This document shows positions 54,902 to 64,000 of a stretch of 64,000 nucleotides of DNA, in pieces. The notes under the pieces are model-generated. The model was not told where the DNA came from, ran no database searches, and worked only from the letters and a program-made list of their open reading frames with translations. Source of the DNA: Plantago ovata (Eukaryota; Streptophyta; Magnoliopsida; Lamiales; Plantaginaceae); assembly GCA_028274465.1 (NCBI GenBank), contig CM051456.1:86972753-87036752 (forward strand). The letters run 5' to 3'. Numbering within the stretch: position 1 is the first letter of the stretch; the number at the start of each line of letters is the position of its first letter. A program made the position numbers and the translations under genes.

Positions 54902-56914
54902 ATGTCCCCAAAGAGACAGTCCTCCAAGACCTCTAAATCATCTAAGGTTGACAGTGCTGGAAAAAGCACTGCTCCGGTTATAACTCTGGCAACCAACACA
55001 ATGAAAATTGTGTTGAAGAACGACCGAGTAACAGAAAGACCCATGCCGCCTGCATATCTAGACACTGCAAAGTGTGAAATGATGATGCAATGGGGCGGAT
55101 TTTCCAAAGAGAAGTATATACGATACTTCTATGAACAAGAACTTGACGGTGAAAATGAGGAGACGCTTGACTTGATAAAACAACAAGGCCTTACTCTCTT
55201 CATAACTACTCGCCCTAAGAAAGTGAGTATGTTAGACACAATGGAATTCTACAACAATGCAGAAATCCAGACTCTGACTGATCGTCAAGGAGTCACTGAA
55301 AAAGTGATTTCCACCACAGTTCAAGGTGTGCAAATCATCCTGAAATGGACTGATTTAGCCGATATCTTTTAGATTCCAACCACTGGAACTGAAGATGACA
55401 TCACTGCCACTGACGAAGAAATCGAAGCCTTCTACAGTGATGTCAGAAACGAGAAAATGAAGAAAGGAGAGATTGCTCCCGTGACTTGGACAAAGCACGT
55501 TAAGAGAAAGCATCTCTGCCATTCACTTGGTCTAGTAGCTCTGCTATTAATCAAAGTCTTAGACTCCCAAGTCGGAGGAATAGACCAAGTAGGCTTGAGA
55601 AGGTGGCTGGTGCTGATGCATATACATGAGAACAAAACCGAGCTCAACTGGGCAAAGTACATTTTCAACAGACTTGTTGATTGTGTTACTAAATTCAACG
55701 TTAAGGTTGAAGACAACAAGGTCTCACCTACCTTCCCAGTTATGTATGGACTAAAAATATGCTATATCCTTGAACACTTCAGGATTCAGCTGAGAAACCC
55801 ATTGCCGATTAAGAAATCAGTATGCAATGTGGGAAGAACCTTCTACAAGCAAAATGCACCTAAGCTTGCTAATAAGAAATCAAAGAAGACAACAGCTGCA
55901 AATGTTGTCAGCACAGGTCAGCAAGAAAGGTATACAACAACTGTAGATGTTGTCACCACTACTCAGCAAGACAAGACTCCAAGAGCTGAAAAAGTTGTTG
56001 ATGAAACTGTTGTAGATGGTTATCAAGATAAGTGTACAACAGCCGTTGCTGAAAATGCAACTACTGCAGAAGCTGCTGCTGGAGAGAAACTGGAAAAATC
56101 TACGAAGAAAAAGAGGAAAGCTGATGATGACACTCAGACTGCAGCGTCATCAGCTAACCCCGTCCCTAAGAAGAAACGGACAAATAACCCAAGAAATAAA
56201 ACACTGGCTCGCAAGTCAGTTCCAGTTGTCCACGATCTTTCAGATGATACTCCAGGAGTTGCTGAAACACAAGCTCCATTAGATGTTGATGAAGTGGTTA
56301 CTGAAACCTACTTCAGCAATGTTGAAGTGTTTGCGGAAGCCTTCAACAATCAACTTAATGTTGATACATCTGCTAAGATAAGACCACAAGGCAGTGGAAA
56401 CGAAAATCCTGCCTCAATGCCAGATATCTACATTGTAGATAATCTTGATGCTGAAGAGATGGTTGTTGAACAAGCAACTCATCAAGTTGCTGAAACCGCA
56501 GTTGTTGAAGAACCAGTTGCTGAGACTGCAATGGTTCATGTCCCAGAGATTGCTGAAACACCACAAGAGACATTATTCGACGACGCATCTCGTGATGCTG
56601 AGAATACTGGACCTAGTTCACCGAAAACATCCATTGACAAAGATCAGGTTGTGCTGACAGAACTGAGTCAGCAAATGGAATTGGAAATTGAAGACACCTC
56701 CAACAAATCAGTAGATGTTTTCATGACCATCAGTGAACTCAAAGTTCAAGATGTCTCTGCTCAACTTGTCATTTCAGAGACAAGGGAGATTGCTGAACCC
56801 GCACAGCCTTCTCAAATAGAGCAAGAAAAGAAGTCTGCTGAAGAACAAGTCCCAGATGCTGAAGAAACTGTCGTTGCTGAAAGGACTGAGTCACCACCTG
56901 CCCTTCTTCAGCAG

Positions 56915-56989
56915 GTAGTTAACTCAACCATAAGCAAAACTTCACTATCTGAAACTCATTCTTTTGCTAATATAATGATTTCTTTACAG
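56915..56989 (+). other. Candidate mini-intron 1 in element A third ORF (75 bp)
   Basis: CAGCAG|GTAGTTAAC ... TTTCTTTACAG|ACTTCT, with TTGCTAATAT as a branch-like site. Length is a multiple of three. Confidence 0.55.
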
Positions 56990-57058
56990 ACTTCTCAAGA
57001 TACAAGTTAGAAGGTTGCTGAAACTCCTGCACCAGAATCCACACCTCCTGCTCAGCAG

Positions 57059-57130
57059 GTAGATAAAGTTTTTGGTAATTCAACTAAGTTTGAAAACTCA
57101 GTGCTTGTATCTAACTTAAAATTATTTCAG
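57059..57130 (+). other. Candidate mini-intron 2 in element A third ORF (72 bp)
   Basis: CAGCAG|GTAGATAAAG ... ATTATTTCAG|GATG, with a CTAACTT branch-like site. Confidence 0.55.
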
Positions 57131-57226
57131 GATGAAAAATTCAAGGATGCTTTTCAAGCTCCTGAAGCAATGGAAATAGTACCAGCACAAACAAGTGTGC
57201 AACATGAGCTTGCTGAACCTCAGCAG

Positions 57227-57301
57227 GTAAATCATGTTCCAGCTTTTGACTCTAAAACTATTCTCCAAAACTTTCCTGAATTTAATTTTATTCTTTTTCA
57301 G
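57227..57301 (+). other. Candidate mini-intron 3 in element A third ORF (75 bp)
   Basis: CAGCAG|GTAAATCATG ... TTCTTTTTCAG|GCTC. T-rich towards the acceptor. Confidence 0.55.
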
Positions 57302-60110
57302 GCTCAAAAGGAGACCACTGAAGTGGTTCACATCACTGAAGATCCGAAAGTAAGTTCAGAGGAACTTTACTCAGGCTTCAAGAAAACTACCTTGACCAGG
57401 GTTGCTAAGTCTGTCAGCAACTGGCAAAGGTATAGAAGGATGGACTTTTCTGATCTTCATCTCCATCTGTCCAACGAGAAAAAGCGACTTTCTCTGCTGA
57501 AACTCGAGACGTTTGTGCACTCAGTACTTCCAGAAGAGTTGACATATTCTCAGCTCATGAGCTCCAGTCCGATTGCTCTAATCAGAGAGACTATGAAAGC
57601 TAAATTCAAGAGTGCCTCTCCAGCTGAACAAGCTGTGATGCTCAAGGGTTCCTTTGTACCCGTGGTGGATGATCCCCACAAAATCAATGAAGAAGAGGAA
57701 GTTACAAGTGTTGCACTATACAAGCATCTTGAGTTGGTCATACTGACGGACGATGATGAAGAAGAAGAGGATGAAAACATTCCTAAAGATCCAAGTGATG
57801 ATGAAGGAAAAGATTCTAAGGACAAAAAGGATGATGATGATGATAATCAAGGTCCTAGTCCTGATGCTGGTGGACTTAAACTGACAGTTGCTGAGACTAA
57901 ACGTCATAATACTGAAAATCAGCAAGCTGATCATACACCAAGTCAGCAACAAGAATCCAATCCTGCTCCTGCTGAGTCAAGTACTTCAGCAACTGAACAA
58001 GTTGCTAAAACTGAAGAAGAGTACGCCAGAAAGCGTGCTGAAATGAAATTAGCCAAAAGTAAGCTTTCTGATGCCGAGTTATCTTTACTTGATGCCAAGG
58101 TCACTGAACCAAACCTTGAAGATGAAGAATTGGATGAAGATTATCAAAGAGCACTTCAAAACAGTCTACAGATTCATGCAAGGCATACTCAGAATCTAGA
58201 CATTGCTCAATCTTCAGGAGTGAAGCTTACGGAAGTCCCCTCCCTTCCACTTACTACTGGTGAAACTCCAGTTATTGAGTCTCAAGCGTTGCCCTCAGCA
58301 ACCACTCAATCAAAAGTTACTACTGGTGAAACTCCAGTTGTTGAGTCTCAAGCGTTGCCCTCAGCAACCAGTCAACCAAAAGGAAATGAAGCTACAGATT
58401 TAGAAACCAAGGTTGCTGGCCTTGATGAATCTGATGACGAAGAAGATCTCTCAGCAAATGAAGACGATCAATCAAAGAAAGCTGAACCCGCAATGGTTAC
58501 AATTCCTCCTCCTGATGATGAAAATGATGTAGGAGATGATATAAGAAGCCATTTTCTGACCAGAGATGATCAATTCGCTACTGAGCTTAAAGTTCATTCC
58601 TTAACTCCTTCTTTAGTGCCGTTTCCACATGTGAAGGATTTTACTCAAAGAATTTTGGCACTAATGGAAGTTCACAAAGCCTGCAAAGCAGAAGACGATG
58701 CACTGCTTGCTGAGAGTCCGCTTTACATCGGCAAAATACTAGCTACTGTGCTGAAACGCACTACTTCTCTTACCATAGCTCAGAAAGTCATAAGTCTACA
58801 TCACAAAAGCTATGAAGAAGATGTCAGTCAAGCACTCAAACTGGCAAAGTCTTCATTGAAAAAGGCTCAGACTTTCATTGAAGACAAAGTCGAAAATGAG
58901 CGCAGACATGAGGAGAATTTGGTGAGTATAAAACAAGAATTGTCAAAGCTGACCGCTGATCAGCAGGCAATTATTATGAAATACAATAGCCTAAGCACTC
59001 TTGCTGAAAATTGCATTGAGTTTTTCTCTCTGCACATTACTCCAATGATGCAATCCATGTCTAAGGGGGAAGATAAACAAAGAAAATCTTCAAGAAAGAA
59101 AACCCCTGTTGAAGCGCCATTGACAATAGAACCTCTTGCTGAAAGAGAGCAAAGTTCTAAAAGACAAGCTGAAACAGATTCAGAGTTGAATTTAGCAAAT
59201 CCGAAAAAGAGAAGAACTTCTGCTGAAACTCATGAATACTGTCATACTGAGACTCATCAAGATCTGAATGAAGATGATGATGATGATGACAATCAGAAAA
59301 TAGCTCAAGCAATAAGAACTAGACCAATCACAACCCTAACTCCGTCTGGCCACTCAAAACATTTCTCTTGTGACTCAAGATCTTCAGCAAGAGATCAAGA
59401 AAATGCAAAGTCAATAAGAAGAAGGCAAAGACAGGGAGAAAAGAAGCTAGCCAGCATTGCCATTGGCTCCGGCATTGAATATACAAAGACAAGCAATGAG
59501 GAAACAACTCAAAATATGATCAGAAATGTTCATGGTTGCTGGATCTTAAAGCTGGAAGATGTATTGGCAAATGATTTCTTTCCAACTGCTGTACTGAATC
59601 AAATGTACACTTGGATTGAATTGAAGGTGAAAAGAAACGAAAGGGATCCTCCTCCCTTCCCAAGAAACATTGCTGGGAGATGGCTGAATCTGGAAGTCTT
59701 GGTAAGAAGAACCTTATTTGATTAAACCAATTGATGTTGCTTATTACTCTGACCCTTTAACCAAGAAGTCAAAGAAGAAATATGGCTTGATTCCTTATGA
59801 GTATTTCTATCTCACTGCCAAGGATCAAGAAGAAGATCTTCTCTGGTTAAGGAAGATTCATGCTAACAAGGGAATTTCAGATACACAACTTCTCCATGCC
59901 AACAATTTGGGCATGCACTTGTGGGTGTTGCACTACAAAGAAATGAATGTTTTAAAACATCATTATACCGCCTGCAAGAACGCAAGGATCATTCAGCTCG
60001 AAGTCCGTAAGCTACTTGAAGATTACGAAAAGGACTGTGTTGAATTTTCTGCGCTTGCTGAGAAGAGTGTAAGGGAGATTCTGAGAAAATCTTATGCTGA
60101 AAGAGCTTAA

Positions 60111-60359
60111 GTCCCTTGTAAAAGCTTTGTTTAGTTTTGTTTGCTGATTTGTGTAGTTATCTCTGAACTTTCTTGTAAACTTACTGAAAGATAACTATCA
60201 GCAATAAAGCTTTTGAGTCTTATTGGTTTTTGATTATGCAATCTACTTATGCTTACTGTTTTTTTTTATTCAAGTAAGCTTGCATTAATCAACTGATTTA
60301 TTCAACATCAGAAACCTCTAAAAGGGTAACAATTAATTTAGCCATGGATTGCTAACATC
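60111..60359 (+). other. Element A 3' untranslated stretch
   Basis: Short noncoding stretch before the polypurine tract, homologous to 22798-23041 in C. Nothing else recognised. Confidence 0.6.
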
Positions 60360-60372
60360 AAAAAGGGGGAAA
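60360..60372 (+). other. Polypurine tract of element A
   Basis: AAAAAGGGGGAAA, two bases before the 3' LTR. Confidence 0.88.
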
Positions 60373-60374
60373 TT

Positions 60375-61926
60375 TGTTAGGAAACTTGTAATTTTGATGA
60401 GCAATTAACCATGCTAAATTAAGGAAAGTCCCGTAACTAGTACTCTTAAGGTCCATAGGAATTTAGAATTTTAGAGGACATTGTAAAAGAGGAACGTTTG
60501 CTGAAGACTTAGAGTAGGTGCTAGATAGGTGTTTTAACCGCTTATGATGTATCTTGTTTTCTGAAAAGAAAAACAACCTATTGAAGCATTTGCTGATGAT
60601 GTACTTTGTTTACACAAACAAACTATTGAAGCATTTAGAACCGTTCAGAAACTTGAAGATTTCGAAGACTGAAGACTAGAAGATTTCTGAAGATGGTATC
60701 TACAAAGGCACATGTTGCTCAGAAAGTGGAAACTTCAGCAACAACTTGCATAAGTGAAAATCTAATCGACATAGTAGGTTGTGCTTGCTGAAACTGAGAC
60801 TGACCACTTGCTGAAAAACATATGTGACCTCCTTGCTGAAAGTACTTGCATTTGCGCTCCAACGTTCATATTTGAATCTCATTCAAATGAACATTAAATG
60901 CAAAACATGCACGCGCAGGACATGAAGACTAGAAGACAAATAAAGGACGCTGCTGAAAGTACAAAAGCAAGATAGTGACATCTTAAGGAACAAAATCTTA
61001 GAATTCGAAATTCAAACGGCTCCCTTGATTCACTATAAATAGAGGTCATCCGGCAAAGAGTTGAAGTGTGTCAACAATGTGATCAACCTCTCACTTGTGC
61101 TTAAACTCACATACCCTTCAAACACTCTTTACTGCCACTGATCCGTTCCAAGACTTAAAGCTTGACAAAGCTAATTGTGAAGAAGTAGAACATACACGGC
61201 TAAGAAATTAGTTAAGTGTTCTTTATTTCGAACAAGAACAAGTCTTGACACCAGAAACAATCAAACTTGTTTACTGCAAATTATTCAAAGTTTTGTTTCT
61301 TAGATTACTTGTTGTAGCTGTATAAGTTATAATCAAGTTATCTCATCCCAAACCTCTCTAACTGAAAATACACCCTTTCAGGGGGAACTTAATCGAGCAT
61401 AGTGTTGCTGATTAAAAGTCGAAAGTTTGGTGGAGAACAAGGTTTCATTCTCTAGTTAGGTTGGAGACGAAACAAGTGTGCTTTGGTTTCTGTTGAATTG
61501 CTCTAGATAGGTGTTGTAAGGAACCTCAAACTTGTCTTATTGGATTCAGTCCTAGAAAGGACAAAGTGGATTAGTTGAGAGATCACGCCACTCTCAGATA
61601 CCACTATAAAAGTGTTTGTGTGATTTATTTATTGCATGTAGTTTTTAGCAAAGCATATCTATCTATACACAGTCACTCTGTTCACTTGCTGAAACTATCA
61701 CTTACTGACAATGCACTTATTGTACAAAGACTTCCGCTCATTGATTTTAAGTATCAGCAAAACTGGTTACTGAAAAGTAACTAGTGCTTGCTGAGAAAGT
61801 TAAGTATTAGCAAACTCATTACTGAAAAGTAATAAGTCCTTGCTGAGAAAGTTTTTAAACGACGAGAGTTTGAAAAGACTATTCACCCCCCCTCTAGTCT
61901 TTTCTTGTTGTTTAAAGGGACCAACA
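60375..61926 (+). repeat. Element A 3' LTR
   Basis: 1552 bp, TGTTAGG to CCAACA, with TATA box at 61034-61042. About 15 differences from the 5' LTR over the first ~510 bases by eye. Its C run has 7 C against 9 in the 5' LTR. Confidence 0.93.
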
Positions 61927-61931
61927 TCAGT
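61927..61931. repeat. Target site duplication of element A, right copy (TCAGT)
   Basis: Directly follows CCAACA; matches 696-700. Confidence 0.9.
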
Positions 61932-62473
61932 GCTCTTGTATAATTTCGATGTATGGACTCTATGTGGGGGTCGTTTTGTTCTATCAGTTGATCTTCTATT
62001 TCGAAAGGGCATGAGTGGCTTAGATAGAACATGACCTCCTTCACACGAATACCATCGTCGAGATTCGGCAAGGGTCTGTGTGATTACTTCTTATGTATAT
62101 GTATCGCTGTATGTGCTTGATTTTTTCGTCATCTATCGTTGTTTCTCCATTATACTTCGTGTGTTTCGTCTTCTTTGTTCGTTGGGTATGTTCTGCGTTT
62201 CTTCTAGGTGCGATGCTTTGGATGGTAGTTGGTGGTGCTTAGTAGGGTTCGCCGTGAGTGTTCGTGAGGCTCTTACCATTTCTCCCCGCAACGTGGCTTG
62301 TTTGGATGGCGCAAGTTGCTGCGCGAACTAACAACCCCGTTGTGCTTCGTAGGACTTTCGTGTGTGATCTCCCGCATTGATGTTGCGGATTCTAATCGTG
62401 CTAGGCTTTGTTGTACTACTAGTTTGTTGGTGATGGTCTTCTCCCATATTTATTATCTGTCTGTTTGTCCAGC
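61932..62473. other. Right flank of the nested block, upstream of the broken gene
   Basis: T-rich sequence with no convincing ORF; could be an untranslated leader of the coding region that follows. AGAACATGACCTCCTTCACAC at about 62026-62046 resembles AAAACATGACCTTCTTCACA at about 656-675 in the left flank, which may indicate a repeat within the older locus. Confidence 0.45.
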
Positions 62474-63589
62474 ATGTCGATCGAAGTTCGCACGGATAGC
62501 TCTAACGGTAGCAGCAACAGGGAATTGGTTCATGAGACTGAAACTCTTATCCCTGAGTCCTTCTATCCTGTTTCTCTTCGCACATGCACCGCTGAATATC
62601 GAAGGAATCTCCCCGAGCCTCCTTTAGTCCAAAATCGGCTTCTAGGGTTTGCGGACAAAAAAGCTGCTAGTCTCTCTGGTACAGCGGGCTCAGACAATGC
62701 TCCCCGCCTCAAACGAAAGCTCCCAGCGGGTACTTCTCCTCCAGGTTCTGGTCTTCGCAGCGGTATCCAAGTGTCCAACGGGATCCGGGGATCACTTCTT
62801 CGTTCTTCTCGTGGTCCCCGTACTCGTGCTAGTTTGCTTGTTGCGCTTAACTATCATCTTGCTGAGCGTCATGCTAATCCTCCCGCTTCTCTTCCCCGAG
62901 CAGTTCCTGCAGTGATCTACCTATGTGACTCAGACGGGGAAGAAGAGGTAACTCAAGGTCAATTCGGCTCTTTGATTCAAGAGTATGATATTCCTAATAT
63001 TCGTCGGTCGTTCGCTATTCTTCCTCACATTGAGGTTGTAATTCCTGAACACGGGCAAACAGCTGATAATCCTCCTGAGGGATATCTCTGTGTATTTTCG
63101 AAAAGTTTTGAAAATGGGTTTTGCGTCCCTATAAATTGGCGTATTAGAAAGTTTCTAAATGATACCAATCTTTGCCCAACTCAGATAACTCCCAATGGTT
63201 AGGGTTATCTCATGGCTTCTTTCGTTTCCTGTGCTTGCCTGAAGGAAGATTTTGATTGTGACCACTTCTTTTCTCTTTTCTCAGTTTCTCAAATATCGCG
63301 AAGCCGTTTTTACAAATTCATTGTCCGTGATAAATTTCGGGTTTTCCGTTCCTTCTCATCCGACCATAGTGATATTTGGAAGGACTCCTTTGTTTATTTA
63401 AGACTTCCCCGTAGAGAAGATGAAAGTTTTGGTTATTGGGAGGTACCTCGGTCCTGGCATTCAGGGAGGTTTCCTCCGATAGGCTGTTTTGTCGGGAGGT
63501 CTATGCATGTTTGGCTCCGTGCACTTCACTGTGTTCCAAAAGATGAGTTGTTGTTCCCGCAAGCGACGATCGTGGAGCCTTGTTTATAA
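62474..63589 (+). pseudogene. 'Putative gypsy type transposon' (PF04195-like) gene, broken
   Basis: From the ATG at 62474 (MSIEVRTDSSNG) the sequence codes a Ser/Pro/Arg-rich N-terminus with basic clusters, an acidic CDSDGEEE motif, and then a core with IPNIRRSFAILPHIEVVIP, PPEGYLCVFSKSFENGFCVP and INWRIRKFLNDTNLCPTQI. Further on come SRFYKFIVRDKFRVF and SDIWKDSFVYLR. This pattern (PxGY...F..GF.LP....R..L....L.P.Q..PN and a WK..FF.V-type block) resembles the plant family annotated as putative gypsy type transposon, typically found in degraded Tat-like retroelements. The assignment is from memory. It appears broken at least once. Confidence 0.5.
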
Positions 63590-64000
63590 CTTTCTCATGC
63601 TTCTCATATTCTTACTTTCTGTGCTTCCGTGTATGATGTTGGTATGCTTGTTGTTTATTTCTTTGTCGTAACATGTTAATATCTGGTTGCATCTCTTTGG
63701 TATCTCCCCTTGGCCATCCATGTTCTGAACTGTGATGATTTCTTCGTTGCAGATATTTGGTTCCGTCTTGGTCAGCAAGTAATGAAGAAAGCAAGTCTTC
63801 AAAGTGCTATCTCCGAACCCCAGGGCGCCAGTTCCCGGCAAGAGTCTCCTGCGGTCACTCTGGGCCCCAATATTGCGGAAACCAAGGCCATTGAGTCCAT
63901 TCCTGTGACTTCACAAACCCTCCCACATGGCGACGAGAATCCCCGTGGAGTGGAGCCTGACACAATTCGTCATAGTGAGCTGGTTGCTGTCCCGCAGCAG
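63590..64000 (+). other. Downstream part of the right flank
   Basis: A T-rich stretch (63590-63752) ends in TTCTTCGTTGCAG, a good plant splice-acceptor pattern, followed by sequence open to the window edge and rich in Ser/Pro/Glu. It may belong to the same gene as the preceding feature; the window ends before this can be judged. Confidence 0.4.

Larger units (their letters stand above)
54902..60110 (+). pseudogene. Element A third coding region ('env-like' by position only)
   Basis: Starts MSPKRQSSKTSKSSKVDSAG, basic and Ser-rich. A folded-looking N-terminal domain (AKCEMMMQWGGFSKEKYIRYF, ILKWTDLADIF, KHLCHSLGLVALLLIKVLDS, VMYGLKICYILEHFRIQL) is followed by a long acidic low-complexity middle with VAET repeats and a duplicated ~63-bp unit near 58255-58385 (TTGETPVVESQALPSAT). 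Next come a likely coiled coil (YEEDVSQALKLAKSSLKKAQT onwards), basic clusters RRRQRQGEKK, and a C-terminal domain GCWILKLEDVLANDFFPTAVL. No signal peptide or membrane span is evident. Sister copy at 23042-28231. Broken fossil; function unknown. Confidence 0.7.
701..61926 (+). mobile_element. Element A: Ty1/copia LTR retrotransposon, SIRE/Maximus-like, host of the whole nest
   Basis: Bounded by TGTTAGG...CCAACA LTRs, flanked by a perfect 5-bp duplication TCAGT, with an initiator-Met tRNA primer site after the 5' LTR and an AAAAAGGGGGAAA polypurine tract before the 3' LTR. Coding order is gag, protease, integrase, reverse transcriptase, RNase H, which is copia order, then a very long third coding region. 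Elements B, C and F are inserted in it, with D and E inside C. Without inserts it is about 14 kb, longer than typical SIRE elements. LTRs differ by about 3% by eye over their first 500 bases. It is a fossil with several breaks besides the insertions. Confidence 0.93.

Noticed and set aside
656-62046. Shared ACATGACC(T/C)TC-like words in the left and right flanks as evidence of an older LTR pair around element A
   Set aside because: Only about 20 bases match; too short to claim a repeat pair, so it is only mentioned as a hint.

Overview
This is repeat-rich plant nuclear DNA. A flowering plant with a large genome is suggested because nearly every base belongs to plant-specific LTR-retrotransposon lineages: Ty1/copia of SIRE/Maximus type, with an initiator-Met tRNA primer site and a giant extra ORF, and Ty3/gypsy of Athila type, with primer site TGGCGCCGTTGCCGGGGA. 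The species cannot be named from the sequence. No convincing active host gene, rRNA or tRNA gene was seen.

Layout. Bases 1-535 are one end of a CACTA-type DNA transposon. Bases 536-700 and 61932-64000 are the two halves of an older locus. Its right half carries a broken gene resembling the plant 'putative gypsy type transposon' family. That locus was split by copia element A (701-61926, + strand, target duplication TCAGT). A received three insertions: gypsy element B (2462 to about 9975, +), copia element C (11584-46033, - strand, duplication TGAGT) and the rearranged gypsy element F (47624-53033, +, duplication GTGGA). C, a sister copy of A, received gypsy elements D (12398-21940, +, duplication GTATA) and E (30734-40060, +, duplication AAGTC). 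Removing the inserts leaves about 14-15.5 kb each for A and C.

Families. Cop-A (A, C) has LTRs of about 1.55-1.65 kb, gag, protease/integrase/RT/RNase H, and then a ~5.2-kb third coding region with no recognised function. Ath-1 (B, F) has gag, protease and RT-RNase H; no integrase region was seen. Ath-2 (D, E) has gag and protease but no RT or integrase. In their place is an ORF resembling the 'putative plant transposon protein' family, preceded by what looks like a host-style 5' UTR with an intron. Ath-1 and Ath-2 share termini, primer site, polypurine tract and repeated 3' motifs, so Ath-2 probably depends on a relative's enzymes.

Age. Paired LTRs differ by about 2-3% by eye, so the whole nest is young, of order one million years under commonly used plant substitution rates. 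All copies look like fossils; most carry a few to several breaks apart from the nested insertions.

Most striking signals: (1) clusters of short GC-rich palindromes with core GCGNNNCGC at matching positions in both gypsy families; (2) three consecutive candidate mini-introns of 75, 72 and 75 bp in the copia third ORF, identical in length in both copies; (3) a pervasive TTGCTGAA word across the copia LTRs, spacer and coding DNA; (4) repeated hairpin-plus-purine modules in the gypsy 3' regions; (5) element F, whose core is inverted between direct LTRs.
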